Source: Clostridia bacterium (GTDB lineage: Bacteria > Bacillota_A > Clostridia > Christensenellales > Aristaeellaceae). Taken from it: 6,387 nucleotides of DNA. Below are positions 1 to 5,746 of the stretch, one piece after another. The notes below the pieces were generated by a model, which was given only the letters and a program-made list of their open reading frames with translations, searched no databases and was not told where the DNA came from. Position numbers and translations under genes: made by a program. Every line of letters begins with the position of its first letter. The stretch's first letter is position 1. The stretch covers positions 1 through 6,387 of the forward strand of contig JAFXMP010000033.1 in NCBI GenBank assembly GCA_017530275.1, written 5' to 3'.

Positions 1-683
1 ACGGCTCCCATGGCACCAGCCACCGGTTCGTCAGCAAGCACGCCGCCGAATTCATGGGCAAGAAGCCCGAGGACGTGCGCATCATCACCTGCCACCTGGG
101 CAACGGTTCCTCCCTGGCCGCCGTGGCCTACGGCAAGTGCGTAGACACTTCCATGGGCATCACGCCTTTGGAAGGCATGATCATGGGCACCCGTTCCGGC
201 GTGATGGACCCCGCCGTGGTGCAGTATATCTGCAATAACGACCACATTTCCGTGGACGAAATGCTGAATATCTGCAACAAGAAATCCGGCTTGCTGGGTA
301 TATCTGGCCTTTCCAACGACATGCGCGACATCGAGAAGGCCACCTTTGTGGACAACAATCCCCGCGCCAAGCTGGCCTGGGATATGCTGATCTATGAAAT
401 CACCAAGTACATCGGCTCCTACATCGCGGGCATGAACGGCGTGGAAGCTATTGTATTCACCGGCGGCATCGGCGAAAATACCAACCGGCTGCGTGAGCAG
501 GTGATCGACGGCCTCAGCTGGATGGGTATCGCCATCGACCATGCCAAGAACGCCGCCATGAAGCCCGGCCACGCCGAGGATACGGACCTGACCGCCGAGG
601 GCAGCCGGGTGAAGATCCTGGTGATCCCCACCAACGAAGAAATCGCCATTGCCCGGGATACTCTGGAACTGGTGACCAAGTAA
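1..683 (+). CDS. ackA: Acetate kinase, C-terminal 226 residues (5' end outside window)
   Basis: Acetate kinase interconverts acetyl phosphate + ADP and acetate + ATP in the cytoplasm, the ATP-yielding step of the Pta-AckA fermentation route. The reading frame is open from the window edge (first whole codon at base 3), so the ATG at 54 is internal and not the start. Family signatures seen in order are GSHGTSHRFVS at the edge (contains the active-site His of the HGTSH motif), ITCHLGNGSS (nucleotide/phosphate loop), the GITPLEGMIMGTRSG segment with the catalytic Arg of GTRSG, FTGGIGENT, and IPTNEE near the end with the conserved Glu. The family is about 400 residues, so roughly the first 170-180 residues, including the N-terminal acetate-binding part, are missing only because of the window boundary. 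The C-terminus looks complete and is followed 21 bp later by a terminator. No frameshift is visible. Identification is very secure. Confidence 0.97.
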   Translation, partial: GSHGTSHRFVSKHAAEFMGKKPEDVRIITCHLGNGSSLAAVAYGKCVDTSMGITPLEGMIMGTRSGVMDPAVVQYICNNDHISVDEMLNICNKKSGLLGISGLSNDMRDIEKATFVDNNPRAKLAWDMLIYEITKYIGSYIAGMNGVEAIVFTGGIGENTNRLREQVIDGLSWMGIAIDHAKNAAMKPGHAEDTDLTAEGSRVKILVIPTNEEIAIARDTLELVTK

Positions 684-704
684 AATTTCCAATTTGCGTA
701 TCCG

Positions 705-734
705 CCCCAAGGGAGCTTTTCCCTTGGGGTTTTT
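705..734 (+). terminator. Intrinsic terminator after ackA
   Basis: A perfect 9-bp stem (705-713 CCCCAAGGG with 721-729 CCCTTGGGG), extendable by one A-T pair, has a short T-rich loop and is followed directly by five T's (730-734). It lies 21 bp past the ackA stop and 27 bp before the flavodoxin start. It should end most ackA transcripts. No promoter is visible between it and the next gene. Confidence 0.9.
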
Positions 735-750
735 GATCAAATGGATGAAA

Positions 751-756
751 GAGAGG
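751..756 (+). promoter_or_regulatory. Ribosome binding site that fixes the flavodoxin start
   Basis: GAGAGG lies 5 nt before the ATG at 762. The upstream in-frame ATG at 741 has no Shine-Dalgarno sequence and would add seven residues (MDEREAN) ahead of the normal flavodoxin first strand, so 762 is preferred. Confidence 0.75.
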
Positions 757-761
757 CAAAC

Positions 762-1256
762 ATGAAAACAGCGATCGTATACTTTTCTTTGAGCGGCAAC
801 ACGGATTTCGCCGCAAAGCAAATAGCGGCAAAATTGAACGCTGATCTCATTCGATTGGAGCCGGAAAAGGAATATCCAAATTCCGGCATCCGCAAATTCT
901 TCTGGGGCGGAAAAAGCGCCGTGATGGGGGAAACGCCCGCATTAAGGGGACAGCTTTTTCAGCTTGCGGATTATGATTGCGTGATCTTAGGCACTCCCGT
1001 CTGGGCGGGCACCTTCGCGCCGCCCCTGCGCACCCTGATCCGGGCAAACGCTGGAAAATGGCGGGATAAGCGGGTGGCTGCCTTCGTCTGTTCTGGCGGA
1101 GGACCGGGAAAGGCGCTGGAGAAGCTGAAAGCGGAATTGGATATTCAAGCCTTTGCCGCGGCTTTGAGCCTGATCGATCCCAAAGCAAGACCCAATCAGG
1201 AGAATGAAAGAAAAATCGCTGAATTCTGCACTGAGATAGAAAAAACGGGCAAATAA
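762..1256 (+). CDS. Flavodoxin-like FMN-binding protein, 164 aa
   Basis: This is a small cytoplasmic flavoprotein of the flavodoxin fold, expected to bind FMN and carry or transfer electrons; its partner cannot be told from the sequence. The protein starts MKTAIVYFSLSGNT, strand 1 followed by the FMN phosphate loop SLSGNT (residues 9-14). The other cofactor-contacting loops also appear: GTPVWAGTFAPPLRTL (77-92), which carries the aromatic Trp81, and CSGGGPGKA (110-118). A length of 164 fits single-domain flavodoxins and related quinone/FMN reductase-like proteins. The start at 762 was chosen by the Shine-Dalgarno at 751-756. The gene follows the ackA terminator with no visible promoter, so it probably relies on read-through or is weakly expressed. 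It converges with the minus-strand membrane protein gene. It could be an electron-transfer flavodoxin or an oxidoreductase; these are not distinguishable here. Confidence 0.88.
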   Translation: MKTAIVYFSLSGNTDFAAKQIAAKLNADLIRLEPEKEYPNSGIRKFFWGGKSAVMGETPALRGQLFQLADYDCVILGTPVWAGTFAPPLRTLIRANAGKWRDKRVAAFVCSGGGPGKALEKLKAELDIQAFAAALSLIDPKARPNQENERKIAEFCTEIEKTGK

Positions 1257-1300
1257 AAAACGGCCTCCCAACAGGAAACGCAAGTTCCATTGGGAGGCCG
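1251..1300 (-). terminator. Intrinsic terminator of the minus-strand membrane protein gene
   Basis: A perfect 11-bp inverted repeat (1261-1271 CGGCCTCCCAA with 1290-1300 TTGGGAGGCCG) encloses an 18-nt loop that can itself form a small stem (GGAA/TTCC). Read on the minus strand, the stem is followed by TTTTTTATTT (1260 down to 1251). The T-tract lies only on that side, so it is oriented for the 1310-1795 gene. The hairpin starts 5 bp past the flavodoxin stop, so it may also mark the 3' end of that mRNA, but without a U-tract. Confidence 0.88.
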
Positions 1301-1309
1301 CTGCAATCG

Positions 1310-1795
1310 TTATTGCTTGTTCAGGTAAGCTTGCAGGGTTTGCAGGTGGGTCAGCAGCAGGGTGCGGGTGTCCAGTGTGGGACTGGTGGATTGCAGGATC
1401 AGTTCTTCCAGTTTCTCCAAATCGCCGTACAGGGTGGGAAAAGTGTCGTCCGGCACCAGATTGGCCCCGTTTCCATCCAGAGATATTGTCAGGGCGTTCA
1501 GCTGCTCCATATAATAGATATATTGCCTGACCCGGCCAATGCGGGAGGATGCGCTGGAAGTAATGATGCTGCCCATCCTGCTTACTTCGTCCACCGCGGC
1601 GGAGGACGCGCTGTACATGCGCTGGCGGATTTGCAGCTGAACCTGCGTGCGATAGCCGTTTCCAGTAAAATACAGCGTTCCGAAAACAACGGCGGCAATT
1701 AGCAGCACGGCGCAGGATATCAGCAGCACCCGCCGATGCAGCCGCAGGTCCTCGTTGGTTACCGGTATACGCAGCTGTGGTTTTCGATACATCAT
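1310..1795 (-). CDS. Single-pass membrane protein of unknown function, 161 aa
   Basis: I do not recognise a family. The N-terminus (1-22) is basic, with Arg/Lys at residues 4, 5, 9, 18, 21 and 22. One hydrophobic segment follows (about 23-44, VLLISCAVLLIAAVVFGTLYF). The remaining ~115 residues are hydrophilic and look mainly helical (about 48-104 and 120-160, the latter Leu-rich: LEKLEELILQ, LLLTHLQTLQAYL). The positive-inside rule places the C-terminal part outside the cell. There is no cleavage site, lipobox, catalytic motif or downstream signalling domain. The start is either ATG of the tandem ATG-ATG; the first (1795) is 5 nt from an AAGGAG Shine-Dalgarno and the second 8 nt. The gene has its own promoter and terminator and so is a single-gene transcript, divergent from the sugar operon. 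It could be a small envelope or sensor-like protein; no function is assigned. Confidence 0.82.
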   Translation of the reverse strand: MMYRKPQLRIPVTNEDLRLHRRVLLISCAVLLIAAVVFGTLYFTGNGYRTQVQLQIRQRMYSASSAAVDEVSRMGSIITSSASSRIGRVRQYIYYMEQLNALTISLDGNGANLVPDDTFPTLYGDLEKLEELILQSTSPTLDTRTLLLTHLQTLQAYLNKQ

Positions 1796-1800
1796 AAGGA

Positions 1801-1806
1801 CTCCTT
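1801..1806 (-). promoter_or_regulatory. Ribosome binding site of the minus-strand membrane protein
   Basis: Read on the minus strand, AAGGAG is followed by a 5-nt spacer (TCCTT) and then ATGATG. A small hairpin (1809-1828, TTCCCC/GGGGAA with an 8-nt loop) sits just upstream in the leader. Confidence 0.75.
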
Positions 1807-1878
1807 CTTTCCCCGTAAAAGTGGGGAATCACAGTTGGGAAAACGATTATCTAAGGGAATAGTGGGGATTACGGCCCA

Positions 1879-1907
1879 ATTATACCACAGGAACGGCCGT
1901 TCGTAAA
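1879..1907 (-). promoter_or_regulatory. Sigma-A-type promoter for the minus-strand membrane protein
   Basis: On the minus strand, TTTACG (1907-1902) and a perfect TATAAT (1884-1879) are separated by 17 bp. Transcription would start near 1872, giving a leader of about 77 nt before the ATG at 1795. The 12-bp palindrome GAACGGCCGTTC lies in the spacer and touches the -35 element. Confidence 0.7.
1891..1902. promoter_or_regulatory. Palindrome in promoter spacer, possible operator
   Basis: GAACGGCCGTTC is a perfect 12-bp palindrome between the -35 and -10 elements of the minus-strand promoter. A protein dimer bound there would block RNA polymerase. One or two 12-bp palindromes are expected by chance in a window of this size, so the support is its position, not its existence. 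No regulator gene is present in the window. Confidence 0.35.
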
Positions 1908-1929
1908 GAGCGGCGTCAAAACAAGTGGT

Positions 1930-1972
1930 TTTCCGACAGCTTTCGACAGCGTTTTCGACAGCTTTTTACAGT
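1930..1972. repeat. Phased CGACAGC tandem repeat cluster
   Basis: Three exact CGACAGC copies start at 1934, 1944 and 1956, each preceded by a T-run (forms such as TTTCGACAGC). A fourth decayed copy (TTACAGT) starts at 1966. The start-to-start distances of 10, 12 and 10 bp are about one DNA turn, so all copies face the same side. The cluster ends 14 bp before the -35 element of the sugar operon promoter and lies between the two divergent promoters, a fitting place for an activator or cooperative repressor site. It may also be simple slippage-derived sequence. Confidence 0.5.
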
Positions 1973-1985
1973 CTTTATATTTTCC

Positions 1986-2014
1986 TTGTCAAGAAATATA
2001 GGATATGGTAAAAT
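1986..2014 (+). promoter_or_regulatory. Promoter of the transporter-hydrolase-fucosidase operon
   Basis: TTGTCA (1986-1991) and TAAAAT (2009-2014) are separated by exactly 17 bp, with a TGn extended -10 (TGG at 2006-2008). Each hexamer differs from the sigma-A consensus by one base. The predicted transcription start is near 2021, about 31 nt before the ATG at 2052. This is the only clear promoter seen for the three-gene operon. Confidence 0.8.
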
Positions 2015-2051
2015 TATTTCATAAACAGAAATATGGAGAGGGGCAGATTCT

Positions 2052-3416
2052 ATGAGCGAAAAGAAAAAGCTTTCCACGGGCAAGGTATGGTGCTTTGCCA
2101 TTGGCCAGTTCGGCTGGTCCATTTTGAGCGCGCTGATTTCCAGCTTTTTGGTCAGCTATTATCAGCCGGACCTTACAACGCAGGCGGCGGGTCAGCCAAT
2201 TTTCATTCCTCAGGGGCTTGTGATTTTCGGCATCCTGACCATTTTAGGCGCCATTACCTGGTTCGGCCGCATTTTTGACGCGGTGACCGATCCCTGGATC
2301 GCTTCTCTGTCCGACCGGTGCAAATCCAAGGCCGGACGGCGCATCCCCTTCATGCGCGCTGCGGCCATTCCCTTTGCCCTGGCTACGGTGCTCACCTTCT
2401 GGAGCCCCATCGGCAGCGAAAGCTGGCTGAACGCGGGCTTCCTGTTCCTGATGCTGACGCTGTTCTACCTGTTCATGACCATGTACTGCACGCCCTATAA
2501 CGCCCTGATTCCCGAACTGGGCACCGATCAAAAGACCCGTATGGCCATTTCCACGTCCATTTCCTTCACGTTCATCGCCGGTATGGCGGTGGCCTATATG
2601 GCTCCGGTGATCTGGGGCATGCTGGAAAATGTGGTGGGGGATCGGGTGATGGCCATCCGCATCACTTTCACGGTCATGAGCCTGATCGGCTGCGTGTGCA
2701 TGTTCGTGCCGGTGTTCACCATCAAGGAAACGGATTACGTCACCGCCCAGCCCAGCCAGTCCACCGCTTTTTCCTCCTTGAAAGCCACCTTTCGCAATAA
2801 GGATTTCCGCATTTTCGTGGCCTCCGATATCATTTATTTCCTGGGCATTACCATGTTCCAGAACGCCATGCTGTATTTCGTCACGGCCCTGCTCAAGCTC
2901 CCCGAAGCCATGAGCACCACCTATTTCGTGGGCATGACGGCGCTTTCCGTGCTGTTCTATCCGCTGGTGAGCAAGCTGACCCCCAAGTTCGGCAAGAAAA
3001 AGCTGATCCTGATCGCCTTCTGCATTTTCACTGTGGCCTTTGCATATACCGCCACCCTGGGCACGTTCCTGCCCGTGGCGGCGGAGATTCAGGGCTACAT
3101 TCTGTGCGTGCTGGCCGCCCCGGCCATGGCGATTTTCGGCATTCTGCCCCAGGCCGTGGTGGCGGACATCGCGGAATGCGACGAGATCGAAACCAAAGAA
3201 AACCGCAGCGGCATGTTCTACGCCGCCCGCACCTTCTCCATGAAGATGGGCCAGGCGGTGGCTATGCTGCTGGTGACTTCCCTGGGCACCATCCGGCAGG
3301 ATATTGGCCTTGGCTACCGTATCGTTGCGATCTGCGCGGCGGTGGTGTGCGTCATCGGCGGGCTGCTGTTCCTTGCTTACAATGAAAAACGGGTGTACAG
3401 CAAGATCATGAAATAG
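2052..3416 (+). CDS. GPH-family sugar:cation symporter (MFS), 454 aa
   Basis: This is an inner-membrane secondary transporter of the glycoside-pentoside-hexuronide:cation symporter family (MelB/XylP/YicJ type), expected to import a glycoside or sugar with H+ or Na+. Many hydrophobic segments across the length fit 12 transmembrane helices. The family signature after the second helix is clear: RIFDAVTDPWIASLSD (73-88), then KAGRRIPF (93-100). Asp76 and Asp80 match by spacing the cation-site pair Asp55/Asp59 of E. coli MelB. Near the C-terminus, ADIAECDEIE (371-380) and RTFSMKMGQA (393-402) match the second GPH signature; Lys398 corresponds to the functionally important MelB Lys377 (alignment from memory). 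The length is normal. The start at 2052 has GGAGAGGGG (2035-2043) upstream. It is the first gene of the operon, 16 bp before the hydrolase. The substrate is inferred from the fucosidase to be a fucosylated sugar but is unproven. Confidence 0.92.
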   Translation: MSEKKKLSTGKVWCFAIGQFGWSILSALISSFLVSYYQPDLTTQAAGQPIFIPQGLVIFGILTILGAITWFGRIFDAVTDPWIASLSDRCKSKAGRRIPFMRAAAIPFALATVLTFWSPIGSESWLNAGFLFLMLTLFYLFMTMYCTPYNALIPELGTDQKTRMAISTSISFTFIAGMAVAYMAPVIWGMLENVVGDRVMAIRITFTVMSLIGCVCMFVPVFTIKETDYVTAQPSQSTAFSSLKATFRNKDFRIFVASDIIYFLGITMFQNAMLYFVTALLKLPEAMSTTYFVGMTALSVLFYPLVSKLTPKFGKKKLILIAFCIFTVAFAYTATLGTFLPVAAEIQGYILCVLAAPAMAIFGILPQAVVADIAECDEIETKENRSGMFYAARTFSMKMGQAVAMLLVTSLGTIRQDIGLGYRIVAICAAVVCVIGGLLFLAYNEKRVYSKIMK

Positions 3417-3420
3417 CGGC

Positions 3421-3427
3421 GGGGTGA
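3421..3427 (+). promoter_or_regulatory. Ribosome binding site that fixes the hydrolase start
   Basis: GGGGTGA, complementary to much of the 16S rRNA 3' end, lies 5 nt before the ATG at 3433. A GTG at 3424, which would add three residues, lies inside this site and is therefore unlikely to be the start. Confidence 0.7.
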
Positions 3428-3432
3428 TAAGA

Positions 3433-4425
3433 ATGAGCGAGCGTTTCAACGAGGACGGGCTGGTTCTTTCCGCGAATTACGCGGACACCATGGAAAATAT
3501 GGTGCGGCCTTACCTGAAAGCAAAAGAAAAGCGGCAGACGGTGAATGGCGCCGGGGGAAAGCCGCTGTACTGCGTGAGCTATGACGCGGACGCACCAAAG
3601 GGCACGGTGCTGGTGCTGCACGGGTTTACGGAAAACGCCGAAAAATTCATGGAAGTGATCTATTCCCTGGTACAAAACGGTTTTTCCGTGGTCGCCTACG
3701 ATCAGCGGGGGCACGGACATTCCTGGCGGGACGACGCGGTGGCAAGCGATCCTTCCCTGACCCACGTGAGCGATTTCAACGAATACGAGCAGGATCTTTG
3801 GACAGTGTGCGGGGCGGTGCTGAAAAAAATGCCCAAGCCCTGGATGATTTTCTGCCATTCCATGGGCGGCGCGGTGACCAGCCTGTTTCTGGAGCGTCAT
3901 GCGGATGTTTTCTGTCGGGCGGCGCTGTGCGCGCCGATGATCGCGGCCAATTTAGGCGGCATTCCCCAGCCGGTAATCACTGTTCTTTGCCATTTTTTCA
4001 AGCTGCTGGGACGGGGAAAGAAGCGGGTGTTCGTATCCAAGCCCTACGCCGGACCGGAGGATTTTGATACGTCCTGCGCGACTTCCCGGGAACGCTTTGA
4101 CTGGTACGACAAGGTGAAGCAAGACCACAGGGAATACTGGAATAACGGCCCCTCCTATGCCTGGACCTTGGAAGCCATTCGAGTGAACAAATGGCTGCTG
4201 GCCCCGGGGGCAGTGGAAAAGATCGCCTGCCCGGTGCGGCTGTATTCCGCCGACAAGGATGGCAGCGTCATGCCCGAGCCGCAGAAGCAGTTTATTGAAC
4301 GGGTAAAGCAGGGAGAACGGGTCTTTGTGAAAGATTCCCGCCACGAAATCTACCGTTCCACGGATGAAGTGCTGTTTCCCTGGTGGCACGATGTGCTGGC
4401 GTTTTTGAAACAAGGCGCGGAATAA
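3433..4425 (+). CDS. Alpha/beta hydrolase, S33/monoglyceride-lipase-like, 330 aa
   Basis: This is a soluble alpha/beta hydrolase of the lysophospholipase/monoacylglycerol-lipase-like group (serine aminopeptidase S33 domain). It probably cleaves an ester; the substrate is unknown. Visible in order are LVLHGFTENAEKF (60-72, oxyanion-hole HG), VVAYDQRGHGHS (86-97), the nucleophile elbow CHSMGG (141-146, Ser143), a variable lid/cap region (about 170-250), the acid loop YSADKDGSV (271-279; Asp274 or Asp276) and SRHEIYRS (302-309, catalytic His304). The triad is thus complete, but the usual first Gly of GxSxG is Cys141. There is no signal peptide, so it is cytoplasmic. The start lies 16 bp after the transporter stop, indicating co-transcription and probably translational coupling. 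A role in removing acyl groups from an imported sugar fits the context but is inference; a housekeeping lipase/esterase carried in the operon is the alternative. Confidence 0.88.
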   Translation: MSERFNEDGLVLSANYADTMENMVRPYLKAKEKRQTVNGAGGKPLYCVSYDADAPKGTVLVLHGFTENAEKFMEVIYSLVQNGFSVVAYDQRGHGHSWRDDAVASDPSLTHVSDFNEYEQDLWTVCGAVLKKMPKPWMIFCHSMGGAVTSLFLERHADVFCRAALCAPMIAANLGGIPQPVITVLCHFFKLLGRGKKRVFVSKPYAGPEDFDTSCATSRERFDWYDKVKQDHREYWNNGPSYAWTLEAIRVNKWLLAPGAVEKIACPVRLYSADKDGSVMPEPQKQFIERVKQGERVFVKDSRHEIYRSTDEVLFPWWHDVLAFLKQGAE

Positions 4426-4432
4426 TCAAATG

Positions 4433-4464
4433 GGCAGACGGAAAAAAACCGTCTGCCGTTTTTT
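4433..4464 (+). terminator. Terminator-like hairpin inside the operon, possible attenuator
   Basis: A perfect 9-bp stem (4433-4441 GGCAGACGG with 4449-4457 CCGTCTGCC) has a loop of seven A's and, after one G, six T's (4459-4464). It lies 7 bp past the hydrolase stop. The fucosidase Shine-Dalgarno begins at the very next base (4465), and I see no promoter between hairpin and gene. It therefore looks like a partial terminator or mRNA-processing/stabilising hairpin that lowers fucosidase expression relative to the first two genes. Confidence 0.75.
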
Positions 4465-4471
4465 GAGGAGG
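4465..4471 (+). promoter_or_regulatory. Ribosome binding site of the fucosidase
   Basis: GAGGAGG, a near-perfect Shine-Dalgarno, sits 7 nt before the ATG at 4479 and directly abuts the T-tract of the preceding hairpin. This fixes the start of the fucosidase gene. Confidence 0.85.
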
Positions 4472-4478
4472 AATCGGC

Positions 4479-5738
4479 ATGACAGAAGCCTTGCGGCCCA
4501 GCGAAAAGCAGCAGCGGTTCATGGATTGGGAATTCGGCGCGTTTTTCCACTTCGGCATCCGAAGCTTTTTTCCCGGCCACGCGGATTGGGACAACCGGCC
4601 CATGCCAGCGGATCAATTCGACCCTGATCAGTTGGACTGCAGCCAGTGGATCAGCACAGTGAAAGAAGCGGGAGCGGCTTATGCCATCCTGGTGTGCAAG
4701 CATCACGACGGCTTTGCCAACTGGCCTACGAAGTATTCCCGATACAGCGTGCAGTATACGCCCTGGAAAAACGGTAAGGGCGACGTGGTGCGGGAATTTG
4801 TGGACGCCTGCCGGGAACATGGACTCGGGGTGGGGCTGTATTATTCTCCGGCCCAATGGGGCGGGGAAACCGCTTTCGGGGACGCGGAAAACTATGACGA
4901 TTATTTTATCGGCCAAATCTCTGAATTGCTGACCGGCTACGGAAAAATCGATTATTTATGGTTCGACGGCTGCGGATCGGAAAAGCACCAATTCGATAAG
5001 CCGCGCATCATTCGGACCATCCGTTCCCTGCAGCCGGACATTCTGATTTTCAATATGTGGGACCCGGACACCCGCTGGATCGGCAACGAGGACGGATACG
5101 CCCCCATGAACAATTCCAACGTGCGCGGTGATCTTGATTTTTCGGTGCTGGCGACTGAAAAGGAAGCGCTGGATCAAAAACACTTCCTGCCCGCGGAATG
5201 CGACTGCATGCTGCGGGACACCTGGTTTGACTGCGCGGACAATGAGGACAGCGTAAAGACGGCGGAAGAACTCATGGGCATGTACGAAATGAGCGTGGGC
5301 CGGGGAGCTAATTTCCTGCTGAACATTGGACCCAACCGTCATGGACTTTTGAATGAAAAGGACCGGCAGCGGGTGCTGGAATTTGGGGCGCTGCTGAAAA
5401 AGCGCTACGGTGCGCCGCTGAAAGCATTCGGTGACAAGATCCAGGAAAGCGAAACCAAATGGACGATATGTGTTCCTCCCGGAGAACCAAAGCCCTTGGT
5501 GAACCGAGCGGTGATCCGGGAGGACCTGAGCGCCGGGGAAGCGGTGCACGCTTTCCGGGTATACGCAAAGCTTCCGGGATACAGCGGAGAAAACGTCTGC
5601 GTTTACCAGGGAGAAACCATCGGCCACAAAGCCATCTGCCTGTTTCCAGCCATCCGCACGGGCAAGCTCACCGTGGAAATCACCGACGAGGAAGGAGCGG
5701 CGCAGCTTCGGGATGTCAAGGCGTATTTTGCTGAATAA
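4479..5738 (+). CDS. GH29 alpha-L-fucosidase, cytoplasmic, 419 aa
   Basis: Glycoside hydrolase family 29 enzymes release terminal alpha-L-fucose with retention of configuration. Hallmarks of the N-terminal barrel are FGAFFHFGIRSFFPG (19-33), AGAAYAILVCKHHDGFANW (64-82), HGLGVGLYYSPAQWG (114-128) and YGKIDYLWFDG (154-164), where Asp163 is the expected nucleophile. TRWIGNEDGY (198-207) and LPAECDCMLRDTWF (237-250), with Glu240 as likely acid/base, resemble the GH29-B (alpha-1,3/1,4-fucosidase) pattern more than GH29-A; this subfamily call is tentative. GRGANFLLNIGPNRHG (274-289) is also conserved. A beta-rich C-terminal part (about 320-419) includes NRAVIREDLSAGEAVHAFRVYA-type sequence common in the family. 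No signal peptide or cell-wall anchor is present, so it acts inside the cell on imported oligosaccharides. It is the third gene of the operon, behind a terminator-like hairpin. The length is slightly short but intact. Confidence 0.92.
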   Translation: MTEALRPSEKQQRFMDWEFGAFFHFGIRSFFPGHADWDNRPMPADQFDPDQLDCSQWISTVKEAGAAYAILVCKHHDGFANWPTKYSRYSVQYTPWKNGKGDVVREFVDACREHGLGVGLYYSPAQWGGETAFGDAENYDDYFIGQISELLTGYGKIDYLWFDGCGSEKHQFDKPRIIRTIRSLQPDILIFNMWDPDTRWIGNEDGYAPMNNSNVRGDLDFSVLATEKEALDQKHFLPAECDCMLRDTWFDCADNEDSVKTAEELMGMYEMSVGRGANFLLNIGPNRHGLLNEKDRQRVLEFGALLKKRYGAPLKAFGDKIQESETKWTICVPPGEPKPLVNRAVIREDLSAGEAVHAFRVYAKLPGYSGENVCVYQGETIGHKAICLFPAIRTGKLTVEITDEEGAAQLRDVKAYFAE

Positions 5739-5746
5739 AACCAAAT

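Noticed and set aside
54..683. ATG at 54 as the start of acetate kinase
   Set aside because: The frame stays open to base 3 and the upstream residues contain the conserved GSHGTSH motif, so the Met is internal and the gene is cut by the window edge.
741..761. Upstream ATG at 741 as the flavodoxin start
   Set aside because: It has no Shine-Dalgarno, adds residues before the usual first strand, and the ATG at 762 has a well-placed GAGAGG.
987..1832. Antisense frame of about 280 codons overlapping the flavodoxin and membrane protein genes
   Set aside because: It overlaps two better-supported genes and crosses the terminator hairpin at 1261-1300. It lacks a ribosome binding site and family features.
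1930..1972. Repeat cluster as a CRISPR array
   Set aside because: The units are only about 7-11 bp with no unique spacers, so it cannot be CRISPR; it is better read as tandem binding sites or slippage.
1916..2122. Small minus-strand open frame in the divergent control region
   Set aside because: It covers the phased repeats, the operon promoter and the start of the transporter gene, with no ribosome binding site or recognisable product.
2244..3449. Long antisense open frame of about 400 codons opposite the transporter
   Set aside because: It is His/Gly/Ala-rich with no motif, and it exactly overlies a convincing transporter gene. It is a shadow of GC-rich codon use.
4405..4433. Promoter for the fucosidase at the end of the hydrolase gene (TTGAAA at 4405)
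   Set aside because: No acceptable -10 hexamer lies 16-18 bp downstream, and any start there would still run through the hairpin at 4433-4464.
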